Assembly: GCF_902167145.1 (NCBI RefSeq)
Contig: NC_050103.1
Span: 181,225,625-181,289,624, forward strand
DNA length: 64,000 nt
Direction of reading: 5' to 3'
DNA from: Zea mays
Lineage: Eukaryota; Streptophyta; Magnoliopsida; Poales; Poaceae
A program made the translations under genes and the position numbers. This document shows positions 30,766-40,025 of the stretch, one piece after another. The first letter of the stretch is position 1. Each line of letters opens with the position of its first letter. Under the pieces are notes generated by a model, which was given only the letters and a program-made list of their open reading frames with translations, was not told the DNA's origin and ran no database searches.

Positions 30766-32374
30766 TCGATGTAATGCTATATGACTTTTTATTTTGCACC
30801 TATTTTTAAATACATCTTTTTATATGTGCTTATTTGTTTACTCTTAATTGCAGGTTGTTGGACAAATATGGTGGGCGGTTGGCTGAGTAGGAGGAGGGGG
30901 AGGAGGCGTAGGACGGCGGACGAGGCAGAGCAGGCAGCACAGCAGCAGGCGGCGCCTCAGGACGACGACGACCAGCAGCAGGACGACGACGACCAGCAGC
31001 AGGACGCCTCAGGTTCAGGCGGCTCTAGTTCGAGGAGCATCTACCTGCGAGGCCCCGCGAGTCTCCCTCAGCGTCCCATACTTCGGGACAGGCGGCCGCT
31101 GATTCGGCCGGAAGGGGAGAGGTATTGTAACGCCCCGAATTTTGCAGTTGAATTTTTTCTTTTCTTTACTCGCCAAATTCGGGCGTTACCTTTTCTTTTT
31201 CTTTTTCCCTCGCTAAACCTTGACCTTTTCCAAAGTTCTAGCGGGATTCGGTTTGGATTTCCCGTGTAAGAAAAACCCTAAATACTTTATGTTGTTTGAT
31301 GCACCATGCCGAACCTTGCATTTCTTTTGATTTGCTTTGAAAGCGCAAATGCATTCATGTAGAAAGATCGGATTTCGAAAATGAGGAGAAGATCTTTTCT
31401 TTCTTTTTTTTCTCTCTCTTTCTCTCTCCTCTTTTTCTCTCTCCCCCGCGCCGTGGGCCGACCCCGGCCGGCCCAGCCGCCCCTGGCGCCCCCTCTTGGG
31501 CCCAAAAAGGCCCAACCGCCCCCCCCCCCACCTCCCCTTTTTCCCTAAACCCTCTCCCTCTCATTTTCCCTCTCTCATTCCCTCCCTAGCCGCCGCCCCT
31601 ACCCGCCCCCTGCCCTAGCGCCGCCCCTGCCCTAGCGCCGTCGCCCTCGCTGCCGGCCGCCCCTCGCCGTCGGCCGCCCATCGCCGGTGAGCCCCCCCCC
31701 CTTCTCCCTCCTCCCTCCCTTCCCCCTCCCCCTCCTCTCGCCCCCAGCCGGCCCTTGGCCGTGCCCCCAGCCGGCCCTTGGCCGCGCCCCCAGCCCGCCT
31801 GGCCGCGCCCCTGGCCGCGCCCGCCTGGTCGCCTGGCCGCCTGGCCAGCCCCCCCCCCCCCCCCCCCCCCCGCGCGTCCCCGGCTCAGCCGCGCCCCCTG
31901 CGCAGGGCCGGTTCAACCGCCCCTAGGGCCGGTTCAACCGCCCCCCCCCTCTGTTTTTTATTTTTTTTATTTTATTTTATTTTATTTACTTTCTGTGCTC
32001 ATAGCTATTTTATTTTAGGTAGGCTAATCATTGTTCATGCCATTGAAATAGGAAGTTTAATTTAAAATTCCGTTATGCTAGTCGATTCATGTAGTTAACT
32101 GTTTATCTCGTTCAATGTTGATCAACTTAAAATGATTAGGTTTCCATTAGTGTATATGTAACAGAATTCTTTTGTTAAGAACCAATTGTAATTGATCGTT
32201 AGTGCATAAGATTTAACCCCCTGCGAGACCCTTTCCCGTTTCTTTCTAACCATAACAAATGCAATGTCAAATGTCATACTTGATGCATATTCGCTTTATT
32301 TGTTCCCTTGTATGGTGTACTGTTCTTTTGTATTAAATATGTGGATGGATGTATGTATGTTTGCGCTCGCATAG

Positions 32375-33504
32375 AGAACGATCCGGTCGAAGAGCCCGAG
32401 GAATTCGCAGGAGAAGCCCCTGAGCAGCAGTCGGTTGGTGGAGGCAAGTGTCCTTTGACCTATCTCTGTCCTATTCATTATTTAATTCACCTCCCGCTTA
32501 CACATTTATGCCTAAGGATTGACTAGCTTTTGTTATCCATGTCCTTGTTTACCTATCTGGGTTGGATTATTACTGTTTAGCTTTATGCTATTGCTCAAAC
32601 TCTAATCAATGAACATGATGTGGTTATCTATGATACGCTGTTTTCCCGTTCCTATTTATGATTATACTTGTGGTCTTCAAGGGGGCTCGAGCGGTTTCTC
32701 GAGTGCCTCTCCGTAAGGACCTGTTCTATGGATGACCGCCCGGGAAAACAGTGCAACCATGAGGGTGGAATGGGGTGCCCTTAGCTGAATAATTAGAGGA
32801 TCCGGGATGTAGTTCACTTAGCCATCGTGCCGTCAATGGGGCTCGGTGTATGCGGCTCGCTCTGCCAAGTTTGGGTTCGCCCCTTGGGGAGGAGTGCGGT
32901 GCATTTAGGAAACCTAACGGGTGGCTACAGCCCCGGGGAATCTTTGTAAAGGCTACGTAGTGAAACCCTGCCTATTCACCTTGGTAGTGTTTAAGGGTTT
33001 GATCGGCCCGAGGCAAGAGGGAATCACGGCTTGTGGGTAAAGTGCACAACCTCTGCAGAGTGTTATGAAACTGATATATCAGCCGTGCTCGCGGTTATGA
33101 GCGGCCAAGGGAGCTCTAGAGATTAGTGATACTTGATCAGAGATACTTTGGTACAGGTGACAATGAGATTGATGGTTCTGATTACGATTATGGTATTGGT
33201 AAGTGGTATTCTTTCCGTTTGGAAAGGATACATTGGGCTAATAACTTGGGTTAATGTTAAAACCTGGCTTTCTACTAGTAAGTAATAACCTGACCAACTA
33301 AAAGCAACTGCTTGACTTATCCCCACATAAAGCTAGTCCACTACAGCCAAACAGGATACTTGCTGAGTATGTTGATGTGTACTCACCCTTGCTCTACACA
33401 CCAAACCCCCCCCCCCAGGTTGTCAGCATTGCAACCACTGCTCAGGCGAAGATGAAGCTGTGGAAGGAGACTTCCAGGAGTTCCCAGACTACGACGAGTT
33501 CTAG
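32375..33504 (+). other. Possible spliced small acidic ORF inside the Tekay-type LTR
   Basis: Block A (32375-32443) follows a CGCATAG acceptor-like site and precedes GGCAAGTG, a GC-type donor. Read in one frame it is strongly acidic (DPVEEPEEFAGEAPEQQS). Block B starts after CCCCAG at 33419, and in the frame left by block A it gives a Cys/His cluster (CQHCNHC) followed by an acidic tail ending PDYDEF and a stop at 33502-33504. Exact frame continuity across a plausible intron supports real splicing. The upstream start is not identified, and the product, if any, is unknown. An identical arrangement is in the 3' LTR from about 41427 to 42558. Confidence 0.4.
33365..33418 (+). promoter_or_regulatory. 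Hairpin plus 3' splice-site-like tract in Tekay-type LTR
   Basis: GAGTATGTTGATGTGTACTC can pair GAGTA with TACTC. It is followed by ACCCTTGCT and a C-rich tract ending in CAG at 33418. This is the counterpart of 7094-7135 in GypA; also at 42416-42472 in the 3' LTR. Confidence 0.55.
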
Positions 33505-33763
33505 GTGTGGGTTAGCGGCAACCCTCAGTCGGCTGCCTGTGAAGGCCGTGTTATCTACGTTTCTTTTCCGCACTTTGATTTATTGAAAGAACTATATGGA
33601 CGTCTCAGACGTATGATGTAATCGACTATTTCCCTTATTAATACTATTTTGAGCACTGTGTGATGATGTCCATATTATGTAACTGCTGTGTACGTGAATA
33701 ACTGATCCTGGCACGTACATGGTTTGCATTCGGTTTGCCTTCTAAAACCGGGTGTGACATAAG

Positions 33764-33779
33764 TGGTATCAAAGTCGTG
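33764..33779 (+). other. Primer-binding site of Tekay-type element
   Basis: TGGTATCAAAGTCGTG begins 4 bases after the 5' LTR. It is close to the tRNA-Met type site TGGTATCAGAGC with a mismatch. Confidence 0.75.
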
Positions 33780-34019
33780 CTGACTGTAGGACCACTAACC
33801 TAGAGTAGAATGGTCGTTCTAAGGACTATAGACCTCTGTCTCTGCCTTGACTTTGATATCCCTTCAAAAGTTGGTCATACCGACCAAACCTATGTTCTAC
33901 TATATATTATACCTTGCTGAAAAACATGTTTTATTCTAATCCTTCATTCACTTATGATTCATTATTTGCTGGTCATATTAATTCTGTTCTCACCCTTTTG
34001 CTTGTGATGTCTTTTATAG

Positions 34020-35033
34020 ATGGCTCGACTTAGACACACTGCACGAAAGTCAGTCATCCCCTTCTTACCCTCCCGCCTTGCTGAGCGTCCGCTTCGCCGT
34101 CCCGTGACCGGACAGTCCAGCCACTTGGAGAGACTACACCACCGCCTGCGTGAGGAGCAGGAACGTCGACGACAGGAGCAGCAGAGCTCTTCCTTCTCGC
34201 TCCACCAGGAGATAGAGTCTGTGAGGAGCTGCTCCCCTGTGCTTCCTCTGGAGCCGCCCCCTGCACCACCACTGGGCGCCCCAGCTTCTGGAGTAGCTGC
34301 TGGAGGAGACCCAGACGACGGAGATGGCGACGACAGCTCGAGCCACGACACTGACTTCTCTGCTAACCCTGAGCCGGAAGGATGGGTTGCTCGACCCATC
34401 ACTCGCGACGCTGCTCGCGGGTGTCACTTCCATGATGCGCTCGACACCCTGTTACGTCGGGCATTTGACCGGCATACTTGGTCCGTCGAGTATCGCTGTG
34501 TGGTCTACCAGTATAGTCGCGGGGTCTACCCGGACCGCTGGGAGGCAACTTGCTTGGTGCGCTGCCCGGAGAACAGTCTCCAGGGTGCTGAGGTCTGCTC
34601 AGAGCACTATTCTATCTCTGAGCGGGACTCAGCTGAGGCAGCCATGCAAGATGCTGCACGGCGTGCGCTTTCGCACTACTGCTCGGTTTTCGGTGGGGCA
34701 GCTGACGGTCTTGACCTGAAGTATTACCCCCGCCGTCCATCTGGCAGCACAGGAGGCGTGATTGTCTCACCTGTCGGTGAGGGCAATCCTAGGTTGAGCA
34801 GCACAGTCAACCTAGCCGCCGTGCTAAACACGGAGCTGGACCATGCATTAGACGAGCTGAGTAGGGCTCGTGCTGAGATCGCCCTGTTGCGGGCTGAGCG
34901 CGCGGAACGTCGTCACTTGGATGGTGGTTCCCCCGCTCCCGTCGGGACTCAACACCCGTACCGCTCACCTCAGCGTGGACACCAGTCTTATGGCAATCCC
35001 GACTGCAAGACCAAGATAACTCTAGAACCATAG
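34020..35033 (+). CDS. Accessory ORF of Tekay-type element, 337 aa, function unknown
   Basis: Sense-strand ORF between PBS and gag. The N-terminus is Arg-rich (MARLRHTARKSVIPFLPSRL), followed by Gln/Glu-rich and Pro/Asp-rich linkers to about residue 125. A folded-looking segment at about 135-230 has HFHDALDTLLRRAF, strands YRCVVYQYSRG and RWEATCLVRC, then a helix EAAMQDAARRALSHYCSVFG. The spacing Ala-Ala-x-x-Ala-Leu after two or three strands resembles a dsRNA-binding-type fold; this is visual inference only. Residues about 275-320 (LDHALDELSRARAEIALLR) form a coiled coil. The same sequence of parts is found in the GypA accessory ORF at 7524. It is fully open in a young element with open gag-pol, so it may be functional. 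No known enzymatic motif. The start is the first ATG after the leader. Confidence 0.68.
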   Translation: MARLRHTARKSVIPFLPSRLAERPLRRPVTGQSSHLERLHHRLREEQERRRQEQQSSSFSLHQEIESVRSCSPVLPLEPPPAPPLGAPASGVAAGGDPDDGDGDDSSSHDTDFSANPEPEGWVARPITRDAARGCHFHDALDTLLRRAFDRHTWSVEYRCVVYQYSRGVYPDRWEATCLVRCPENSLQGAEVCSEHYSISERDSAEAAMQDAARRALSHYCSVFGGAADGLDLKYYPRRPSGSTGGVIVSPVGEGNPRLSSTVNLAAVLNTELDHALDELSRARAEIALLRAERAERRHLDGGSPAPVGTQHPYRSPQRGHQSYGNPDCKTKITLEP

Positions 35034-35438
35034 ATCGTTAGAGTTGGATCTTGTAATTAATACGAAATATATGCATAGAAGCTTCAGTCTTAGCGTTAGT
35101 CTCGGTCTTAGTTAGTCTTAGTTAGACAGGGTAGTTTGCTATATCCTGTGCATTTATGTTTGTCATGATGAACTATGTTTGGTTTGGATCTTTGTAATGA
35201 TTGTCACCAGAGTGTGGGTATCCCCTGCATTTTGGTTTACCTATTATGGTAATAAAGTTAGTTATATAGTTGGGAAACCCCTTTTATTCCACTTTCCTTT
35301 CTATCTGAGAAGCTGTGTGGTCTGAGTTGGAGATCAGTGAAGATGCTCATCTGTTCAGTGCTGTTGAAGGATTCTATTCTCTTTTCTTATGCTGCAAGAT
35401 TTGCCAGATCAGTTCTGATGTGTGGTTGCATTCTGCAG
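35034..35438 (+). other. Spacer between accessory ORF and gag with acceptor-like site
   Basis: Non-coding. It ends TGGTTGCATTCTGCAG immediately before the gag ATG, which is a good 3' splice-site context. The frame is open upstream of the ATG from 35337, but the extra residues look non-Gag. Splicing from an upstream donor could remove the accessory ORF to expose gag. Confidence 0.5.
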
Positions 35439-38400
35439 ATGTCAGAGAACAGGCGCAGAGGAGGAAGGCGTGCTCAGCAGGAGCGAGCCGCTCCGCAGGA
35501 TGAGGCGCCCCAGCAGCAGCAGCTGCCGCCCCCGCCCCCGATGTCCATCGAGCAGATGTTTCTGATGCAGACTCAGGCAGTTCAAGCCATCGGTCAGACT
35601 TTGGCCGCCATTCAGCAGCAGCAGCAGCAGCAGCAGGCTCCACCTCAGCCTCAGATGCCTAGAGACAAGCGTGCTGAATTCATGAGAGGTCATCCACCAA
35701 CGTTTGCTCATTCTTCTGACCCTATGGATGCTGAAGATTGGCTGCGCACTGTGGAGCGGGAGTTGCATACCGCTCAGTGCGATGACAGGGAGAAAGTTCT
35801 GTATGATCCCCGTCTGTTGAGAGGAGTAGCCCAGTCATGGTGGGAGTCTTACCTCGCCACCCATGCCCACCCTGACGCCATCACCTGGGAAGAGTTCAGA
35901 AGTAGCTTTCGTCAGTACCATGTTCCTGCAGGTCTGATGACAGTGAAGAAAGAGGAGTTCCTGGCTCTCAAGCAAGGGCCGTTGTCTGTCAGTGAGTATC
36001 GAGACAGGTTTCTGCAATTGTCTCGCTATGCTCCTAAAGATGTCAACACCGACGCCAAGCGGCAGTACCGTTTTCTGAGAGGCTTGGTTGACCCTCTGCA
36101 GTACCAACTGATGAATCACACCTTTCCGACATTCCAGCACCTGATTGACAGAGCAATCATGATAGAGAGAAAGCGCAAGGAGATGGAAGATCGTAAGCGC
36201 AAGATCAGTGGACCCCAGCCTGGAAGCAGCAATCGTCCTCGTTTCTCAAGCAATCAACCTCAGCAGTTCAGGCAGAATCAGCGTCCACCTCAGCAGCATC
36301 AGCAGTTTCAAAGGCAGTACCCTCAGAATCAGTACCAGAACCGTCAGAGCAATCAGTCAGGAGGTCAGTTTCAGAGGCAGAATCAGCAGGCACCCCGTCT
36401 TCCTGCCCCAGCAAATCAGCAGAACAGTCAGGCAGCACCAGCTCAGGTTGGAAACAGGGCATGTTTCCACTGTGGAGAGCAAGGCCACTGGGTGATGCAA
36501 TGTCCGAAGAAGGCAGCCCAGCAGCAGTCAGGCCCCAATGCCCCAGCGAAGCAGAATGTGCCTCAGCCTGGAGCAGGCAATCGCTCTCAGCCGCGCTATA
36601 ATCATGGAAGGCTGAACCACTTGGAGGCGGAAGCAGTTCAGGAGACCCCCGGCATGATAGTAGGTATGTTCCCAGTCGACTCCCATATTGCAGAAGTGTT
36701 ATTTGATACTGGAGCAACGCATTCTTTCATTACTGCATCATGGGTAGAAGCACATAATCTTCCAATTACTACCATGTCAACCCCCATTCAAATTGACTCA
36801 GCCGGTGGTAGAATTCGAGCCGATAGCATTTGTTTGAATATAAGTGTGGAAATAAGGGGGATAGCGTTTCCCGCCAACCTTATAGTAATGGGTACTCAGG
36901 GAATAGATGTCATCCTAGGGATGAATTGGTTAGATAAGTATCAGGCAGTTATCAGTTGTGATAAAAGGACAATCAAGTTGGTGTCCCCACTAGGAGAGGA
37001 AGTGGTGACCGAGTTAGTCCCGCCTGAGCCAAAGAAAGGAAGTTGTTATCAGCTAGCTGTTGATAGCAGTGAAGCAGACCCAATTGAAAGTATCAAGGTT
37101 GTGTCAGAGTTCCCAGATGTGTTTCCAAAGGACTTACCGGGTATGCCGCCAGAGCGGAAAGTTGAGTTTGCTATAGAGCTTCTTCCCGGAACCGCCCCTA
37201 TCTTTAAGAGGGCTTACAGAATATCTGGACCAGAGTTGGATGAACTTAAGAAGCAAATTGATGAGCTGTCAGAGAAAGGTTACATTCGGCCAAGCACCTC
37301 GCCTTGGGCCGCCCCTGTCCTATTTGTGGAGAAGAAAGATGGCACCAAGAGGATGTGTATTGATTATCGAGCTTTGAATGAGGTCACGATCAAGAACAAG
37401 TATCCCTTGCCCAGGATAGAAGATCTGTTCGACCAGTTGAGAGGAGCCAGTGTGTTCTCCAAGATTGATCTGAGGTCAGGTTATCACCAGCTCAGGATCC
37501 GACCTTCGGACATTCCGAAGACGGCATTCATTTCCAAGTATGGGTTGTACGAGTTCACAGTGATGTCTTTTGGTTTGACCAATGCACCAGCGTTCTTTAT
37601 GAATCTGATGAACAGTGTATTCATGGATTACCTTGATAAGTTTGTGGTGGTATTCATTGATGATATTCTGGTTTATTCTCAAAGCGAAGAAGAGCATGCA
37701 GATCATTTGAGGATGGTGTTGCAGAGATTGCGAGAGCACCAGTTGTATGCAAAGTTGAGTAAATGTGAGTTCTGGATCAGTGAAGTCCTGTTCTTGGGTC
37801 ACATAATCAACAAAGAAGGATTGGCTGTGGATCCGAAGAAAGTGGCAGACATTCTGAACTGGAAAGCGCCAACAGATGCTAGAGGAATCAAGAGTTTCAT
37901 TGGAATGGCCGGATATTATCGGCGATTCATTGAAGGGTTTTCGAAGATTGCGAAGCCAATGACAGCGTTGCTAGGCAACAAAGTTGAGTTCAAGTGGACC
38001 CAGAAATGTCAAGAGGCCTTTGAAGCACTGAAAGAGAAGTTGACTTCAGCGCCTGTCCTAGTCTTGCCCGATGTGCACAAGCCCTTCTCGGTGTATTGTG
38101 ATGCTTGCTACACAGGTTTGGGATGTGTGTTGATGCAAGAGGGAAGAGTTGTGGCTTACTCGTCCCGACAGCTGAAGGTTCATGAGAAGAACTACCCAAT
38201 CCATGATCTAGAGTTGGCAGCAGTGGTTCACGCACTGAAGACATGGAGGCACTATCTGTATGGACAGAAATGCGATGTTTACACAGACCACAAGAGTCTG
38301 AAGTACATATTCACTCAGTCAGAGTTGAACATGAGGCAACGAAGATGGTTAGAGCTGATCAAAGACTATGAGTTGGAGATTCATTACCATCCAGGCAAAG

Positions 38401-39989
38401 CAAACGTAGTGGCAGATGCTTTGAGCAGAAAGAGTCAAGTCAATCTGATGGTCGCTCGCCCGATGCCTTATGAGTTGGCCAAGGAGTTTGACAGGTTGAG
38501 TCTCGGATTTCTGAACAATTCGCGAGGAGTCACAGTCGAGTTGGAACCTACCTTGGAGCGCGAAATCAAAGAAGCGCAGAAGAATGATGAGAAAATCAGT
38601 GAGATCCGGCGACTGATTCTAGATGGCAAAGGCAAAGATTTTCGAGAAGATGCAGAAGGCGTGATATGGTTCAAAGACCACTTGTGTGTTCCCAATGTCC
38701 AGTCTATTCGGGAGTTGATCCTTAAGGAAGCTCATGAGACAGCTTATTCGATTCACCCTGGTAGTGAGAAGATGTATCAGGATCTGAAGAAGAAATTCTG
38801 GTGGTACGGAATGAAAAGGGAGATCGCAGAGCATGTGGCTATGTGTGATAGTTGTCGAAGAATTAAGGCAGAGCACCAGAGACCTGCTGGATTGTTGCAA
38901 CCGTTGCAGATCCCTCAGTGGAAATGGGATGAAATTGGTATGGATTTCATAGTCGGATTGCCTCGCACTCGAGCCGGCTACGATTCTATTTGGGTAGTGG
39001 TGGACCGTTTGACCAAGTCAGCCCACTTCATACCTGTCAAGACCAGCTACAACAGTGCAGTATTGGCAGAGTTGTACATGTCTCGGATCGTTTGTCTTCA
39101 TGGTGTGCCAAAGAAGATAGTGTCAGACAGAGGAACGCAGTTCACCTCTCATTTCTGGCAGCAGTTGCATGAAGCCTTGGGCACACATCTGAATTTCAGT
39201 TCAGCTTATCACCCGCAGACAGATGGCCAGACTGAAAGGACCAATCAAATTCTTGAAGATATGTTGAGAGCCTGTGCGTTGCAAGATCAGTCCGGATGGG
39301 ACAAGCGTTTGCCTTATGCAGAGTTTTCCTATAACAACAGTTACCAGGCCAGTTTGAAGATGTCACCATTTCAGGCGCTTTATGGAAGGAGTTGTAGAAC
39401 TCCGTTGCAATGGGATCAGCCTGGAGAAAAGCAAGTGTTTGGGCCAGACATTTTGCTTGAAGCCGAAGAGAACATCAAGATGGTCCGAGAGAATCTAAAG
39501 ATAGCGCAATCGAGGCAGCGAAGCTATGCAGACACAAGAAGAAGAGAGCTGAGTTTCGAAGTCGGAGGCTTTGTCTATCTGAAAGTGTCACCGATCAGAG
39601 GAGTCAGAAGATTCGGAGTGAAAGGCAAGCTAGCACCCCGCTACATTGGTCCATACCAGATCCTCTCAAAGCGTGGAGAAGTGGCTTATCAGCTCAGCCT
39701 GCCAGAGAATTTGTCTGCTGTGCATAATGTCTTTCATGTGTCTCAGTTGAAGAAGTGCTTGCGTGTGCCAGAAGAGCAGTTGCCAGTGGAAGGTCTGGAA
39801 GTCCAGGAGGACTTGACCTACGTTGAGAAGCCAGCTCAGATCCTTGAGATTGCAGATAGAGTCACCCGGAGGAAGACCATCAGAATGTGCAAGGTCAGAT
39901 GGAATCACCACTCTGAGGAAGAAGCAACCTGGGAGCGTGAAGATGATCTGATGGCCAAGTACCCAGAGCTCTTTGCTAGCCAGCCCTGA
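35439..39989 (+). CDS. gag-pol: Gag-Pol polyprotein of Tekay-type chromovirus, 1516 aa, open
   Basis: A single uninterrupted frame. Gln/Pro-rich head (1-80); Gag core about 85-200 ([29 protein letters not shown]); Gln-rich linker; CCHC knuckle [14 protein letters not shown] at about 341-354. Protease has [15 protein letters not shown] at about 420. Reverse transcriptase is at about 600-790 with FIDDILVYS near 738. RNase H has [17 protein letters not shown] near 884 and [11 protein letters not shown] near 947. Integrase begins with an HHCC zinc finger (about 1090-1150). Its catalytic parts are [23 protein letters not shown] and [14 protein letters not shown]-terminal chromodomain at about 1455-1512 contains [16 protein letters not shown], which in chromoviruses guides integration to marked chromatin. 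All catalytic residues appear present. The ATG at 35439 is chosen because it begins the Gag head right after an acceptor-like CTGCAG; an upstream in-frame ATG exists at 35337. The stop overlaps the pre-PPT hairpin. Confidence 0.96.
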   Translation: MSENRRRGGRRAQQERAAPQDEAPQQQQLPPPPPMSIEQMFLMQTQAVQAIGQTLAAIQQQQQQQQAPPQPQMPRDKRAEFMRGHPPTFAHSSDPMDAEDWLRTVERELHTAQCDDREKVLYDPRLLRGVAQSWWESYLATHAHPDAITWEEFRSSFRQYHVPAGLMTVKKEEFLALKQGPLSVSEYRDRFLQLSRYAPKDVNTDAKRQYRFLRGLVDPLQYQLMNHTFPTFQHLIDRAIMIERKRKEMEDRKRKISGPQPGSSNRPRFSSNQPQQFRQNQRPPQQHQQFQRQYPQNQYQNRQSNQSGGQFQRQNQQAPRLPAPANQQNSQAAPAQVGNRACFHCGEQGHWVMQCPKKAAQQQSGPNAPAKQNVPQPGAGNRSQPRYNHGRLNHLEAEAVQETPGMIVGMFPVDSHIAEVLFDTGATHSFITASWVEAHNLPITTMSTPIQIDSAGGRIRADSICLNISVEIRGIAFPANLIVMGTQGIDVILGMNWLDKYQAVISCDKRTIKLVSPLGEEVVTELVPPEPKKGSCYQLAVDSSEADPIESIKVVSEFPDVFPKDLPGMPPERKVEFAIELLPGTAPIFKRAYRISGPELDELKKQIDELSEKGYIRPSTSPWAAPVLFVEKKDGTKRMCIDYRALNEVTIKNKYPLPRIEDLFDQLRGASVFSKIDLRSGYHQLRIRPSDIPKTAFISKYGLYEFTVMSFGLTNAPAFFMNLMNSVFMDYLDKFVVVFIDDILVYSQSEEEHADHLRMVLQRLREHQLYAKLSKCEFWISEVLFLGHIINKEGLAVDPKKVADILNWKAPTDARGIKSFIGMAGYYRRFIEGFSKIAKPMTALLGNKVEFKWTQKCQEAFEALKEKLTSAPVLVLPDVHKPFSVYCDACYTGLGCVLMQEGRVVAYSSRQLKVHEKNYPIHDLELAAVVHALKTWRHYLYGQKCDVYTDHKSLKYIFTQSELNMRQRRWLELIKDYELEIHYHPGKANVVADALSRKSQVNLMVARPMPYELAKEFDRLSLGFLNNSRGVTVELEPTLEREIKEAQKNDEKISEIRRLILDGKGKDFREDAEGVIWFKDHLCVPNVQSIRELILKEAHETAYSIHPGSEKMYQDLKKKFWWYGMKREIAEHVAMCDSCRRIKAEHQRPAGLLQPLQIPQWKWDEIGMDFIVGLPRTRAGYDSIWVVVDRLTKSAHFIPVKTSYNSAVLAELYMSRIVCLHGVPKKIVSDRGTQFTSHFWQQLHEALGTHLNFSSAYHPQTDGQTERTNQILEDMLRACALQDQSGWDKRLPYAEFSYNNSYQASLKMSPFQALYGRSCRTPLQWDQPGEKQVFGPDILLEAEENIKMVRENLKIAQSRQRSYADTRRRELSFEVGGFVYLKVSPIRGVRRFGVKGKLAPRYIGPYQILSKRGEVAYQLSLPENLSAVHNVFHVSQLKKCLRVPEEQLPVEGLEVQEDLTYVEKPAQILEIADRVTRRKTIRMCKVRWNHHSEEEATWEREDDLMAKYPELFASQP

Positions 39990-40025
39990 ATCTCGAGGGC
40001 GAGATTCTTTTAAGGGGGATAGGTT
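39989..40025 (+). promoter_or_regulatory. Pre-PPT hairpin and polypurine tract of Tekay-type element
   Basis: AATCTCGAGGGCGAGATT (7-bp stem) begins at the last base of the gag-pol stop codon. It is followed by CTTTTAAGGGGGATAGGTT up to the LTR. It matches the GypA PPT region almost base for base. Confidence 0.82.

Larger units (their letters stand above)
31126..33759 (+). repeat. Tekay-type 5' LTR (2634 bp)
   Basis: Layout: TGTAACGCC start, CT-rich then very GC-rich zone (31440-31960), donor-like CGCCG/GTGAGCC at about 31686, exon-like block 32375-32443, GTGGGTAAAGTG box at 33033, hairpin at 33365, C-rich acceptor ending in CAG at 33418, and a second exon-like block. The long Pro/Arg/Ala ORFs in the GC zone are compositional. 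Confidence 0.95.

Noticed and set aside
31632..32065. Pro/Gly/Arg-rich ORFs in the Tekay-type LTR (also 40281-41116)
   Set aside because: GC-rich low-complexity LTR sequence open in all frames; length differs between the two LTRs.
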